Below, piece by piece: positions 50,141 to 63,094 of a DNA stretch of 64,000 nucleotides. Every line of letters begins with the position of its first letter. The first letter of the stretch is position 1. The notes under the pieces were generated by a model. That model did not search any database. It had not been told where the DNA came from and saw only the letters and a program-made list of their open reading frames with translations. Where the stretch lies: the NCBI GenBank assembly GCA_020086605.1, contig JACBWW010000021.1, forward strand, positions 590,209 to 654,208, given 5' to 3'. The stretch is from Lanius collurio. Its lineage: Eukaryota > Chordata > Aves > Passeriformes > Laniidae. The position numbers were made by a program, and so were the translations under genes.

Positions 50141-50350
50141 CCAGGGAGCAGCATCTGGGAGTCCTGGGCTTTATTCCCAGCACTGCCACTGATCTGTTAC
50201 AGAACCATTAAACTGCTCCACCTCAGACTTCCTCATCTAAAATGGGCTTATTATTGACTGTACCTACCTCGTAGGTGTCTAGTGGGGATTAACTAATATT
50301 TGGAAACACTTTGAGATCCTCTGAGGGAAGGTACAATATAAATGCAAAGC
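50141..50350 (+). mobile_element. MIR-like amniote SINE (fairly complete)
   Basis: All the ordered landmarks of a MIR/amniote CORE-SINE are visible: 'gtcctgggctttattcccag' with 'cactgccactgatctg', then 'cctcatctaaaatgggc', 'tgtacctacctcgtagg', 'ggggattaactaatat', and finally 'ctttgagatcctctgag' with 'aatataaatgcaaa', the 3' end shared with L2. It is on the plus strand and diverged, with no preserved target duplication. It is the best of the SINE copies here and shows the family survives in this bird genome. Confidence 0.7.
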
Positions 50351-51339
50351 AGTTGCACTGCTACTCTATTAACTGTTGACAGCCTGCTCTGCTGCTTTTG
50401 AACTGCCTGCCCACAGACCTGAACCAACAATGAATGCAAAGAATTAAGAGAAGGAATAGTCCCAATCAAAAAGCCATCCAGAGGGGAGTCCCCATGACTT
50501 TTCCAAGGAGTGTGTCTCCCATCTTCCTTGCTATTGGTACACAAAAGCAAACCTCTTCATGCAATAAAGGGCTGCTCAGCAAAGCATAAAGAGCTGAAGG
50601 CATTATCAGGACTAAACACAAATTAAATTCTTCTCCTGTAACTTATTCAAACATTTCACATCTGCAAAGCTGAGCAGATGGGAATCTGGGAATCTCAGAA
50701 GAAGGATCTCACCCTCTATCCCATGGTACTCTCATCTACATCTTCTCACAAAAATTTGTGACCTTTTAGCTGATTTCATTCCCGCAACCTGAGACCATTC
50801 TAATCCTCTGCAGGAAAAAAAGAACAAAAACCCAGTGAGGACAATATTTCTCAACCTTCAGACAGCAACTGGTCCCTTCATTCTGCAAAATCATCCACAT
50901 ACCATATACAAGAGCAACAAAGCATAGGAAAGTAAGGCAATAATTTTTCAAAAGGCCTATGGGCTGGCCCTGCCCTGAGAAAGAATAAGAGACATTGGAC
51001 TAGAAAAACAAATGTATTTTAACCTCAAAGCATCACATCAACATTAACCTCATCAGCCTGACCTCTAGGATGTGATATTATTCTTTCCATTTTGTAAAAC
51101 AGTCTAAAAGATGAGGAGTACTTGCTCTGAAATCCACTCCAAACAGCCTAAAATGGTACTGCCCCTCTTCAGCCTCCTTTCCCCTCTCTTCACCCAAAGG
51201 TGTTCATCTTTCTCTTAAACTCACACACATCCCAAAGCAAAACAGAAGGCCACGGCACCAGACAGGGCCAAAGGCTAGCACATGAATTTACTGTGCTGTC
51301 TCCAGTCTCCCAGAAGCCTTTCCTGAGTCCTAATAAAGA
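50351..51339. other. Unique non-coding sequence
   Basis: Nothing recognised. Confidence 0.4.
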
Positions 51340-51680
51340 TATCTGAAACAAGATGCTAATGCTGGATTATCCAGGTAATCTCCCAGAGTTACTTCCCCGG
51401 TTTGCCTGGTTATAAATAATGAATTAGGCCTTTACTTATTATTTCTCTGCCCTCTGGGGTCACTGTGAGGCTGGGGAAGGAATACAAATTTAAGAATATT
51501 AGATCCATTTATTAATATCAATTTCTGCCAATCCTGCATGAGAGATGTCCCTCACCCTGTGCACGCCACTGATACTCTGAAGCGGCTGGGATGTTAATGG
51601 CATGGATCTAATAGCTACGAACTGGCCTAGCCTTACTCACCATTCCCATAAATTGAATTTTAAAAAGGCAGATGGGTGCT
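51340..51680. promoter_or_regulatory. Candidate conserved element with OTX/PITX-like sites
   Basis: GGATTATCC (bicoid-class GGATTA) with a nearby GGTAATCTCC, followed by TAAATAATGAATTAGG and ATTTATTAATATC, form a homeodomain-dense block. The inference is from motif density only. Confidence 0.25.
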
Positions 51681-51988
51681 TCATAAGTAGAAACAGAATC
51701 ATGTGCCAGTTTTCATTTCTTTTCCATTCCTGAGCACTGGTGAAATGAAGTCTCCCCACTGGCTTTGTCTACATAAGCCTGTCGTCACAATTTAGTCCCA
51801 TTTTAAGAGCCCCTGTTATTCCCACACTTTTTTTTTCCTAAAGCACCACCTTAACCCTTTCTCTGCTGTCTTCCTCTGCAGCATCCATTCAGCTGAACAC
51901 AGCCACAGCAACCACACAGGCTTCCAGGGATGTTTAGGCTGAGAGAACAAGATCTGTCCCACAGCCCCTTCCCTTTCTCCCTCTTGAC

Positions 51989-52268
51989 TTACTCCATCTG
52001 CTCTTTGACATAAATGTAATTAATTCCAGCCATAACTATGAGGATGCCTGCAGCACTCACTGTGCTGTAAGTCCCAAGCTGAGCCTTACTCAAGGGACTG
52101 GTACTAATTTCAGCTACAGTCTGAATGCTGGTAGACTCCTTAATCCAGACAGCTTTTACCACCAGGCTCCTCAGCCTGCCCACGGGTCTTTCGCCAGCAA
52201 CAGCAATCACCAAGAGCACAATGCTGTGCTCACAGGTGTCAGTATTTTCCCAAGAACTCAGACAAAAT
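51989..52268 (-). other. Weak exon-like open frame
   Basis: A minus-strand frame runs about 90 codons from the stop near 52,270 and ends at 51,989 in a TAA that overlaps a textbook splice donor (GGA|GTAAGT). It encodes two hydrophobic stretches, one near the start (SIVLLVIAVAG) and one near the end (STVSAAGILIVMAGINYIYV), so a membrane protein exon can be imagined. However, there is no convincing acceptor with a pyrimidine tract, no partner exon seen, and no family recognised. Most likely chance. Confidence 0.12.
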
Positions 52269-55200
52269 GCTGCCTCTTACCTTCTGTGCACCAATGTGAA
52301 CATAGGAGGCCACATGAGCACTCCTGGTAGGCTTCAACCGTGCAGTTCACTTAATCACCTTAATAACTTCAAAGGCCCCTCACCAAAGGGATCAGTCACC
52401 AGCCACCAGCTGAAGGGAGGAGAAGCCATGGAAGCAAGAGTGTTAAGTTTCTGTTACTTGAGTATAGAGATGTTTTTGAGACCCAGGCCTGCTCAGAGCT
52501 GGGCTGGGCAGGGTGAGATCCATGCTGACCAGTCTGCACAAGCTCTTGGGCCAGGCAGTAACTGAGACTTGGTAAATAAATTCAGTCACCAGTCTCCACC
52601 TCTTTAGCAACAGGCTCAAAAACCAAGCCAGGAGCCATCCCACCTGTGCTTAAGGCACAGAGATTACTTCTGTGCTGAGGATCTTGAGACAGAATTCAGG
52701 TGTTCATCAAGGTTTCAGACAACTCTTGAATTCCAGACACATCCTCATAAAAGCCAGGCCAGGTCCAGTCACCATCCCTAGATGTACAGAGAGGGCATCC
52801 CTGTGAATACCAACTTCCTCTGGAACCCTCACCTACATGTCCCTCCTGCAACACCCAAGGCTTGCCCACTGAATGCAGCAGCACACTCTGCCACATTCTC
52901 TCTTCAGACTCCAGATTGTGCTCATGTTGCAAAAATAATTGGAAATCTCAGCCAAAATACATGAGGAAAACAGATTCACAGTGCAGAGTTTCTCTAGGTT
53001 TCAAAATACTTCTGAAATCTTTGTAGAGTCAAGCAATGTGCTGTTTTCTTCCTTTTCCATTTTGATGGTATTTCATCTACACCTTTGAAATAGGGATCTC
53101 CTTTCTTGAGCATAAACACGGCTCTTTAAAGACCCCTTATGCTTAAAATGCACTTTTTCGATATCAGCCACATATTTGAAACAAAATAGAGAGCATATGA
53201 ATCCCTGCAGTGAAGATTGTTAGCACAGCTGAAGGGTCAAGGCCTGAGTGATATTGCCCAGACAATGGGCAGTTGTTACTGGAGACATCCCCCTGGAGCA
53301 ACTTCACGGCCCTCAGCATTGGCAGGTGTGTTCCCCTTTGCTCATGGACCCTCTGGAAATCACTGGCAGATATTGGTGACTTCATCTCCTACAGGGTGTG
53401 TTATGTCATGAGGAAAGGCCAGTCTGCCACAGCACTTGAGTGAGGCCTTGACATTCCCTTTTCTTGCTTGAAGCACAGACCATTTGTTCCCCTTCTCTCT
53501 CAGGTGGCATATTTGAGTCCCTTGGGGAATGTTGCTAATTGAATGGGAAGTAACTGTCTGAGCCAGCAGAAAAGGCAGATGGCTACAACTGAGGGATAAG
53601 TCAGATGCAGTTCTAAATTCTGCTGCCAACTGAAAGCCCATCCCTTGGAGACTGGGGGATTTCAGTGATGGCCTCAGTGTGAAGGTCATAACGGTGGAAA
53701 TTCTCTCTTTTTCGTGCCTAGGTGATGATGAGAGAGGAGCTGTCTGATCACCACACCTGAGGCATAACCCCCTAGGACTGTCTGGAGACATGCTCACGTC
53801 CCAGCCCGAAGGTTTTCTTGTAATGTTGATGTATATGGGATTTCATCCCCTTGAATTTGATATGAAATTGTTATCTTGCAGCCTTCAGAATCCCATAGTA
53901 AGCTTGGGAAGAAGCAGAGAGCAGTGTGGGAGACACGGAGGGCAGAACACTGTGCTGTTCCTATCTTGTAGCCCAGAAGAAAGGAAAGTCTTCAGACCAG
54001 TTCTACATTTCACTGACAGCCAATATGAACATTTTAAACCTGGAGCTGATCAGCTAGAGCTGGAAAAGAGTAAGAACACAGAGAGAGAGGGTTGCTGCTG
54101 CTTCTGGTGAATTCTGTATGAAATGGGGTGGAGGCCTATGACCAACTTCCAAGAGCCAATCCCAGACCTTAGAAAAGCAGGAGAAAGCAGCTAGATGCCC
54201 ATCCACTTGGCAAAACAGGAGCAGGCTGAGTCTTGCTATGTTTCTGAGGCAATTAAAAACAAAATAGGCAAAGGGAGAGAGATATTGAGAGAGAGGGGGA
54301 AGGAATTTCCTCATTGCACATTAGAAGTACTACACAAAGGTTCAATTTTAAACCCACACACCACAGTGTTTGCCATCATTCTTTGTGGATCACTCGGTAT
54401 CATCCCACCAGCCACTGCATCTGACATCAGCCTCTGTAGAGCAGCCTGTTGCAATACCAGGCTTCTGCCTTTTCAGAATCTCAGAGATAAGTATGAGAAA
54501 TATCCCTGTCCAATCCTGGTGGGATGGGCATGGTATGCCCCTAATATCACTTGTCTGGAGACAGCTCTCAGATGCAGAGGAAAACCCTGACTTCAGCACT
54601 TTCACAAGAGATATTTAACTGCATCTTGACTGGTCAAACTCCTCCTGGCATTTAGCTCACACCCGTCCTTGTCACCTCCAACTCGCTGCAACAGCTGTTG
54701 GCATGGTCTGGAGAGCAAGGCAGGCCCACAGCACTGCCAGCTCCCACCTTCCCAGGCCAGCTGAAGTGGGATGAGGGGGAGGATTTTCTCCCTTCTCTGC
54801 CCTTCAGCTGCATCATTCATCTCCTGCCCAAAAGTGGGAATAGTGCAAATTTTCAGGCATGGCTAGAGTTTATCAGTGGCTGCACATGGCTGATGGAGTG
54901 ATCCTGGCAGTGTAAGGTCTCTGTTCACCATCATAATACTGTGTCACACACTCCTCTCCTGAGCAGAGGTCAGGTTTTAAACAAGGACAGAATAAAAACA
55001 AGTTTAGATACAGAAGATAAGACTGAGGCAGTAGAGATTAGAGCAGCCAGAGGAAAGCTGAAAGTCATACAGTGGCATCCCATTGCCTTCTATCTGACAG
55101 ACCTGGCTTTTAAACACCACCCCTGTGTGCCACTTTGTGCAGTGATTGCTCCATGAATTTATTTACCAAGGCAATCCAGGAAGAAAACAAAGAAAAAAAT

Positions 55201-55275
55201 CTAGGCAGTTACTCAGATTACAAGTCTGCACAATTAAAACCTTGATATTTATGGCACTGTAAGACAGAGGCACAT
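52269..55275. other. Unique non-coding sequence
   Basis: Open frames up to 145 codons on both strands at 53,360-54,590, none with recognisable domains. No repeat family recognised. Confidence 0.4.
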
Positions 55276-55440
55276 TAATAAATAATACTTTGCTCTTTTA
55301 CAGCACTTTTCCTCTAATGATTTCCAAGCAAATTACAAGTTTTTGCTAGCTGAGCTTCACCAAACCCCTGCAAGGCAAGGAATAGATAAATTGAGTCCCT
55401 TTGCTCCGAGCCAAAGTTAAGGTCTCTGGGAGGGAAGCAA
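55276..55440 (-). mobile_element. MIR-like amniote SINE, antisense
   Basis: The plus strand reads 'aataaataatactttgctc', 'tttacagcacttttcctc', 'atgatttccaagcaaattac', 'aacccctgcaaggcaagga' and 'ttgagtccctttgctccga'. This is the reverse complement of the MIR/amniote SINE 3' half (L2-type tail, then the 'cctac..ctcac' and 'cctcatctg' boxes). Diverged. Confidence 0.5.
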
Positions 55441-57366
55441 TGTAATACACCAAAGTAGCACTGTCAAATGCATACAAGTACAAAAATAAGGCAAGTGCAG
55501 TATTTTTAACTGTTCAGCAATACCTAAAACACCAGCTCCAGCTGAGGCTTCACCATGCTGGGCACTACCTGACACACACTAATGATATTCCTTGAGCCAA
55601 GGACACAAGACATGCAAAGCATAAAAGAATGTGGGGTAAAGACATGTAGGAAACCACCTAAGAAATGTCTTGCAGGCACTGCAGTGCTCTAATCAACACA
55701 CAGCATGCCCTGGCTGCTTGGAGCTGGCACTCTGTTGCAGGAAGAATATTGTTTGAACACCTGAGTTATCAGGGTCTGGGCTTCCCTCAGGAAGGAGCTA
55801 TGGCAGCATCTTTGGCATCCAGGGCCCAGACACAACAGAGGCACAGGGTAGCAGATGGCAGCAGGGCTGGGTGGCAGCCAGCTGGCTGGGTTACACAGAG
55901 CTGTTTGGGCAGCTGACCAAGGCCTCCAGATCACAGGAATGTCACCCAGGTGAGGACTGCAGAGCTGAGCAGATTCATATCTAACCAAAGGAGCCAGGAG
56001 CTGAAGTGGATGTAAGCTTCAGTCCCTGTATCACTTTGGAGTCCTTCCTTCCACTCCTTTATCCTTGTAAAATGTGAGATTATCTCATGCACTCTGAAAA
56101 AGAAAAGTCCTTCCTCCTGGGAGCAGCGAAAGCTGCTGGGTTAGGACAGGGGAACCCCAAAGGCTTGAGTGCCTTCAGGCCACAATTCCGTGAGTGATCC
56201 CTGTGGGCCTCGCACTAACACCACTATCTCCACCAGCTCCTGGGAGATGAACAAACCTTCTCTGGCTGTTTTGCCCTTAAAGCTCAAGGGATTGACCTTT
56301 GCTTACTCTTTCCCAAGCTTTTTAAAGCCAGGTCCTAAGTGGGCTGACTAATGATGGCAAGGTTTAGTGCAGACCAGGCTGCGCTGCAGTCAGAACAAAG
56401 CCTGGTGCTTGTCCCACGTGAGGAGGTGTGCAAAAGCAGAGAGAGCCTGTGATTTTTTTTGGCTTCTCCAAGCCCGAAATTGCAGGGCAAGCACAGCAGA
56501 GGGGCACTGCACAACTGCTGGGTGGGCTTGCTGCTCACTCTCTGGCCTACTGCCAAAGCCAGCTGATTTACCACCCTGTCAAGAAGAGAAATTAGATGCC
56601 CTGCTTAGAGGTTTATATTTATTGGAATAGAAAAAAAAAATCAACAAAAACCTACTCAGTGACTGCTAGAAATATGTGTAAACCAGTTAAACACACTTTA
56701 TAAAACCTTACAACAATAATACACTTTTACTGAAACAATCACAGGAGCAATTTTACCTGTACTTACTGTCCAGTCATCTGAGCACAAACAGCTCTGAGAT
56801 TTATGTGCGAGTGGAAACATAATTTCTATTATCTCCGACATTAAACTTGGCAATGGAAAATCCCATGCCTGGAGTGCAAAATCAATTTCAATAACCAGAA
56901 TAGCAAGAAGTCAAAGGCAGGACTTGGAAAGGACATGAGTTTCTCAAATAGCCAGCCAGCTTTCTTTATAATGGGAATGCCACAGGGATGGGATGGGATG
57001 GGCAATTGGACATTCTGGCTAGATTTTCTCTCTCAGCATGAAATATTGCTGTAGTTACATGAGGTAGGTTCTGGACCACAGTAGTGGCTCTCAAACTTTG
57101 TTTTTCCCGTCAAACCCCACACTTGGGGCATACAAGACAGAAGAGAAATGACTGAACTGCAGGATTTAAGACTGCTTTTCACTGTATCCAGGCCTCAGAT
57201 ACAGCTAGTCCAAAATGCTGGCTCTGAAGCAGGACCAGTCTGGTGGTGGATTAGCTTGTCCACTGCTTAATTTGTGGTGAGCTTGCCTCTTTATATCTTG
57301 GAATATCTTAAACCATTCACAAACAGCCTAAATATCCCTCAACTGTGCAGCCCCACCTTAAGCCAG
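55441..57366. other. Unique non-coding sequence
   Basis: Nothing recognised apart from a short GGGAT tandem near 56985-57000. Confidence 0.4.
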
Positions 57367-57662
57367 TGTTTGTTGACAGCTACTCACCAGAAGCAGAAGT
57401 GGAGAAGAGAAATAGAGTTCAAACCTCCTTTATGATGTTAAGTCATTTATTCCCTCTGTCCTGGAGGGGGACCGAGCACTGACCTGGGCAGAGTCAGCGA
57501 GGTGAGAGGGCAGGGCTTTGTGTCCTGCTGGTTTTATCACAGACTGGAGGAAAGGGGATCCCAGGGCAGAGCTGGGATAAACACCCAACCAGATCAGACA
57601 GACCCGACTCAGTGACATGGCAGGGACCCGGCCAGGGGGGCACAGGGGGGTCCACCACAACA
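57367..57662 (-). mobile_element. Short solo LTR candidate (296 bp)
   Basis: Read on the minus strand, the segment starts TGTTGTGGTGGAC and ends GTCAACAAACA, giving TG...CA ends with a loose inverted repeat. Inside, in the right order, are a GC-rich 5' part, a TATA-like GATAAAA (plus-strand 57532-57538), about 80 bp later an AATAAA (plus-strand 57446-57451), and a further 80 bp to the 3' end. This is the U3-R-U5 layout of a short retroviral LTR. Flanking hexamers AGCCAG (57361-57366) and GACCAG (57663-57668) match at 4 of 6, compatible with a decayed 6-bp duplication of class II type. CpG and G content differ from the flanks. The family cannot be named, and the boundaries are less certain than for the 18-kb LTR. 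Confidence 0.5.
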
Positions 57663-58789
57663 GACCAGGTGTGTCACAAGGAGATGTGCTAAATCCTGCA
57701 GGAGGTAATCTGCCCCCCATCCCAATCCTCACTTGTGCAAAGGCATTGTTTGAGAGGTTTCCTGGATAACAGGTTAGGGATCCAGGTAGAGCTGATCCTG
57801 CCTTGGAGAAGGCAGATGAATTCGGTAACCTGCCGAGATCCACGCCAGGCCAATTTGCTGCAGTTACAAGACATTGCCTTAACTCTGACACACAAGTCTT
57901 TATCTCTCTTCCCTCTGTTGAGGTTTGAGGGTGACAGAGGGAGTTGCTGTAACATCTCTGAATACTCCTTGTGCCAGGGACATACCAGCCCCAACTCTAA
58001 GCTCAGCCCAAACTGCCATAATCTGCTTTGGAGGCAAAATGCAGACAGCTTGCCGAGCTGCAAAGATACAGACACCTGTACCCAGGATCTGCACCAGCTC
58101 AGATGTGGTGACATGAGCTCCAGAGGTTCCTGAAGTCATCAAGCCATTCCTAGAAGTACCAGCTGCAGATGGGGAAAGCTGCAAGTATGGGCTTAGAAGT
58201 GATGCCTTCACACACTTACATTTATGCACTCTATTTTAGGACCTATTTGCTGGGGACTACTTTACAGAAAGCTGGAGTGACAGTACTGCTGAACCAAGTA
58301 CTCAGATCCTCAAGGCACCCTTGTGCAGACAGCACTTCAGCTGCCCTTCCCCTCACTTCCTGTGCTTTCCAGGGAGTCATGCCAGGTTTTAATCCATTAC
58401 TCTACCCTCTGGGAACCAAGACAGACTGGCACTAGGACACCTTTACCCTCTAAAGGCAAATACTTTGCTCACACATTGCAAACGCTGTAGGTTCCCCTCC
58501 GCAGTAAATTCAAGATACAAGCACAGAACGAGCATTTCAAGTTTATCAGAAAAGACATAGCACATACAGACACAAAAACCTTCTAAAAGAGGCAGTAAAA
58601 AATTAAATGCCATCTTCAGTGCAAAAATATTCACAAGTCAAAGAGCTGAGCCTCTGCCATGAACTACAATCAAGAAATGAACCCAAAGCGTGAACCTTTC
58701 TCCCAGCTCCCCTCACTCATGTCTGTATGATAACCAACAGCCAGTGCTGCGGAAAAGGAGAGAGACTCTTGAGTGATCCTCCCTAATAG
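57663..58789. other. Unique non-coding sequence
   Basis: Frames at 57,689-58,133 on both strands lack known domains. Nothing else recognised. Confidence 0.4.
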
Positions 58790-59050
58790 ATTCGTCTTTT
58801 ATCATGTTTTCATGACCTTTGTAAAAGGCAATTTAAATTCTAATTGTCCTGTGAGCACCACAGGAATCAATTAGTGACAAGAGATGTTAATTGTGCAGAC
58901 TGGGAGGAGGCTTTGCTGGGCTGCTCAGCTCCAACACGGGGTTAAGAGCCCAGGGGAATGCTGGGATGGTTGGGGCTTTAATCAGTCCTCCCTTTCTAAT
59001 AGTTTCCATGTTGTGCTGCAGTTGTCAAGGTCCATTAGTCTTCTGGAGCA
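58790..59050. promoter_or_regulatory. Candidate enhancer: clustered homeodomain sites
   Basis: TAATTG (58841-58846), CAATTA (58868-58873) and TAATTG (58888-58893) occur within 53 bp, next to the palindrome AATTTAAATT (58830-58839) and a TCF-like CTTTGTA. A second bicoid/homeobox-like stretch (TTTAATCAGTCC, TTTCTAATAG) follows near 58,980-59,005. The motifs are certain; function is inferred. Confidence 0.3.
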
Positions 59051-62000
59051 CTGAATGAAGCAGTGGCATCCCCTTCACTCCTGCACTCCCCAAGCACATG
59101 CACAAAGGATCAGAAGGAACTGCCACTGAGAAAGCAACCACTAAAACCTCACTCTCTTTTTGTCCTTGCTTCCCCTCCCTGTAGACTCTGAATAGAAATC
59201 AGGTCTTGGGCACTGGCTATTATAAAGCAATACTTAATGCTGGTGGGCTCTAAGGGTCCTGTCAACTACAGATCCAGCTTGAACTGTACATAAAAAGGAA
59301 CCCCCCCGGTTTTGTACCAGGGCACAGCATTTCTCCATGAAGACCCTGGCACTGATCACACTGACCCTTGAGATGCCAGACAAAGGGCAGGCTGAATGCC
59401 CAGTATTTAGACTACACAGCCTCGGAAAATTTGTCTGAGCCAGAATAAGAACATGAAGCTCAACAGACTGTCCAAGCCCACCCTGGCACAGGTAAAAGTC
59501 CTCTCAGTAAAAGAGGACTTGGCACAAGCAATCAGGTGCACCCTGAGATGCACCATTTGTTACCTACTTGCCCTCAGGTGAAAGTAGTGCTACCCTCACC
59601 TGTACCCACTGGCTGGCAGGCAGCTGTGAGAGTTACACTGTGGTTCAGGAGTCCTCAGCATCTCCAAAACATGTAGCACAACTTCATGCCAGGAAAGCTT
59701 GTGCTGTGCCAAGTCATGCATCTGAGATGGTTAAATCCCCCAGAAGTAATAACCCCACCAAAATTTTCTATTAAATACCATCACAGACCACTATCACCAC
59801 CTAAATCCCTCTCCATTACCCACTTGGCCAACCATCAACCTTGGGAGCTGCCTTGGGTAGGTGCTGTGCCTTAATTACTTCTGTTCTGCCTGAAATAGAG
59901 TAAATGCTCTTTTTTTCTCAGCAAATGTCGTTCTTGGGAATGCTCTCTCCATGGACACAGATTGATTCAGTTTTTAATTATATTTTATTTTTTACATGTC
60001 TCACATTCTCTAGCCTCTGGAATGGGGGATAAGCACCACTTTCTAAGGAGCACTAAACATGATGGGAATGTCCTGTATGACACTCCATCACATATCCCAG
60101 TGACATTATTGTCATTTTTTAAACTGAGTTTTAGGCACCCCACCCAGAAGAAAGGAGAAGAGAGAAGACCTCAGTGTCTGTGAAAGTCTTGGTTCTGATC
60201 CTTGGTAGTGGCATCAGAACCTTCCCTTAATTTATGAGCATAGCTATAGCTACCTGTAATTTGGAAGGGATAGTTAACCTGCTTACCAGAGATCTTAATA
60301 TTTTTATTGCAAATCTCACATACAGGAAGTTTTCTGAGGGCAGCAAAGCTCGAGCACATTGGAAGGATACAAGATGGAGGATGGCCTAGGTCAGAAAGGT
60401 TGCTTAGGGACTAAGTAAACCAGAGGGAGCATGTGGCATGGCCAGGTTTGATGTGCAAGCCAGAGGGGCAGAAAGGAGCCTGGAATTAGTGTCACACTGA
60501 AATTTCTGAGACATATCCTCTGCAGGGGACCCAGAGCTTCACACCAGCACAATGGACTCCTAAGGCATAAACGGGAAGAAAACCTGGCAGGTGTGAAGTG
60601 CAATCCCCGCATGAGGTTCCTCCCATCCCTTGCCAGACAGTCCTTTCCAGCTGCCTGAGCCGTGGAACAAAGCCAGTTTCACTTCCAACAGTACAGAATT
60701 AGTGATTTCTCTACTCACCCTCTGCCCAGTGCATCTACAGAGCCTTTTCTGAATTTCCATTAAAAATAATAATGCATTTCGTTCTGCTTCACAAGGCCCA
60801 TTGGTCACCTGCCTGTATCTCTTTCAGACTCCACTAGTTCCTCCTTTCTTCCACCAGCATAATCATTTTATGCTCTCATCTTTTCCTTCCATTATTTGGG
60901 TAATTGTGGACACGTTTTTATTGCTGAGATTTACAAAACAACTCAGTCAACCCTTACACAGCAGAGCTGTCCCTGCTCTGGAAGTAGGAAGGAGTGACTG
61001 AGTGTGTGAGTTGATCTCCACACCACACACATGGCTCTTGAGATGCAGCTGATCAGTCTCAAACCTGGGGTTACCTGAGCCCCACATGGCAGAGCCCAGG
61101 GCTGGCATGCACAGTGCTACACAGGCTCCTGGCACAGATGGGAGGGGGTTTGTTCTGCTGCATCACATCCTCTGCAAGGTTTGATGCCCTCACACAAAAC
61201 TGGCAAACAGTGAACCCAGTCTTTTCAAACCAAACAGGAAACAAGTGCCTTCTGAAGGACCATGACAGAACTAAGTAGCACACGTTCATCCATCACAAGA
61301 TTCCCTGAGGCACCACTTGCCGAGGCCTAGGGACCAGCTGAGCAGTGAAACTCCCTCTGGAGGCTGCCAGTGCCTTCCTGTGCTCTCTGAAAAGGATGAC
61401 AGAGGCAGGCTCACTCCTTCCTTTCCCACTTCATTCATTCCCCAGCATCTGCATTGCGTGCTGACACAGCCTGCACTATCCCTGAGCATTCAGGGAAGGC
61501 GGGAGGAGCTCCAGCCAAACCCACGGCCTCAGCAAAGCTGCATTCACAGCCAGCCACTCAGCACAACAGGGAAGCCTCATGTGCAAGCTGCTCCTGGATG
61601 GGAGCTGATGTGAAGAGCTGCCAGAGGAAACCTTCTTCTGGGCACAGCAACTTCTAACACTTCCATAAATCCAAGGAATTAGTCTGCATAACGTGCATCT
61701 GCTAATAACATGGATATTGTATATTATATGGGCATGTGCAATAGATATTAAATACAGGAGTTAACACAAAAAATGATAAAGTGGATCATACACACCTAAT
61801 TAGCAGTCGTTACTCCAGACAGAGCCAGTTTTGCCTATGCCTTTATCTTCAGCATTGAGTGTGCCTTAGGGGTCCTGATTTTCCTAATCCTAATCCTAAA
61901 TGTAATCTTTAACTTTCCTTTTAACCTCCAAAATTGCTGCCTTGAATGCCTCCTGTGATGCTGTTACTTATTCACAGTTAAAGGCAGCATTATTTCATCA

Positions 62001-63094
62001 GCCCATCTACCTCTTGCTCTCCTGATTCCCTCTATTCACAAGCAGCTTTGCTTCTTTCCTTTTTCTGTTCCCCTGGAATAGCCTGTAATAGCTCCCCCAT
62101 GGATCCTCAGTACCCACCTGTCTCAGTCCAGGCAGGACAGCTGGAATCAGGTGCCTTGCTGAGAGCAGGGACTGGTGGCTTTCGTGAGCTGAACTGTACC
62201 CATAGCAGGTGCTAAAGCTTCACCAAGTTTTGCTTTTTTTTCTCTTTTTCTCCTGCAAGACTGGTCCTAGACAAAAGGAGAGAGACCCAAGCACAGGTAC
62301 CTTCACAACCACACCAGATTCTACACCTCAGCAACCAAACATCTCTTCAACGAACACTAAAAGGAAAGAAAGGGAGTGAAAAACAAGTAGCAGTTATGAG
62401 AACTGGACTACAGAGAGCAGCCAGCAAGATAGAAATTTCATTTGCCAAGTATGAACTTAAACTGATTGGCTTCTAGTAGCATAGAGTGAATGCTGACAAA
62501 AATTTGACTTAAAAGCTACTATTATTTTTCAAAACCATTTTCCCCAGCTGCCAGAAAATACAGCCACATTCAAAAGCTACAAGAAAACATATCAAGTTTC
62601 ACCAAGTGGATTGCAGCCAAGTTCCCATGATGGCACCTGGCATTGACCACATCAGAACAAAGTCATGGCACTGAGTACTACAAGCCACTGAGTCCAGCAG
62701 CAAAAATGCTTCTTGTTTATTTTACTTATTTTATCTTTGTAGCACCAGCCACGCCTGTACCACGTCCATCTAGCCCTCAGGCTATGCATATAACTCAGCC
62801 TCCTGCTGACAAAAAAAAAGAGAATTTGGCTCTCTTAGCACCAACTCAGACCATTTGTGTCTGGGCAGGGACTGATGATGGAGCCTGGCACAAAATCTTT
62901 GGCTGGCTCTAATACACTCGTTCCTGTGTCTGGCCATCAGGATGTTTGGTGGAGCTGTGTCTGCCTTGCTGGGAAACATTAACTTCTCCTCAGGAGCTCT
63001 GCTTGAAACTGCTGTCCTTTTGTGCTCACTACAGTCCAATGCAGAAGAGAAAACCATCGTGTTCCCTCTATGCTGGAGTGTCTCATTTTTCCCC
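59051..63094. other. Unique non-coding sequence
   Basis: No recognised gene, RNA or repeat family. AT-rich near 61,680-61,800. Confidence 0.4.

Noticed and set aside
53715..53760. Possible C/D snoRNA (TGATGATGA and CTGA boxes with short terminal complementarity)
   Set aside because: The boxes are only about 20-30 nt apart, far too close for a C/D snoRNA.
57430..57891. 153-codon minus-strand open frame
   Set aside because: It overlaps the short LTR candidate and its GC-rich part. No domain recognised.
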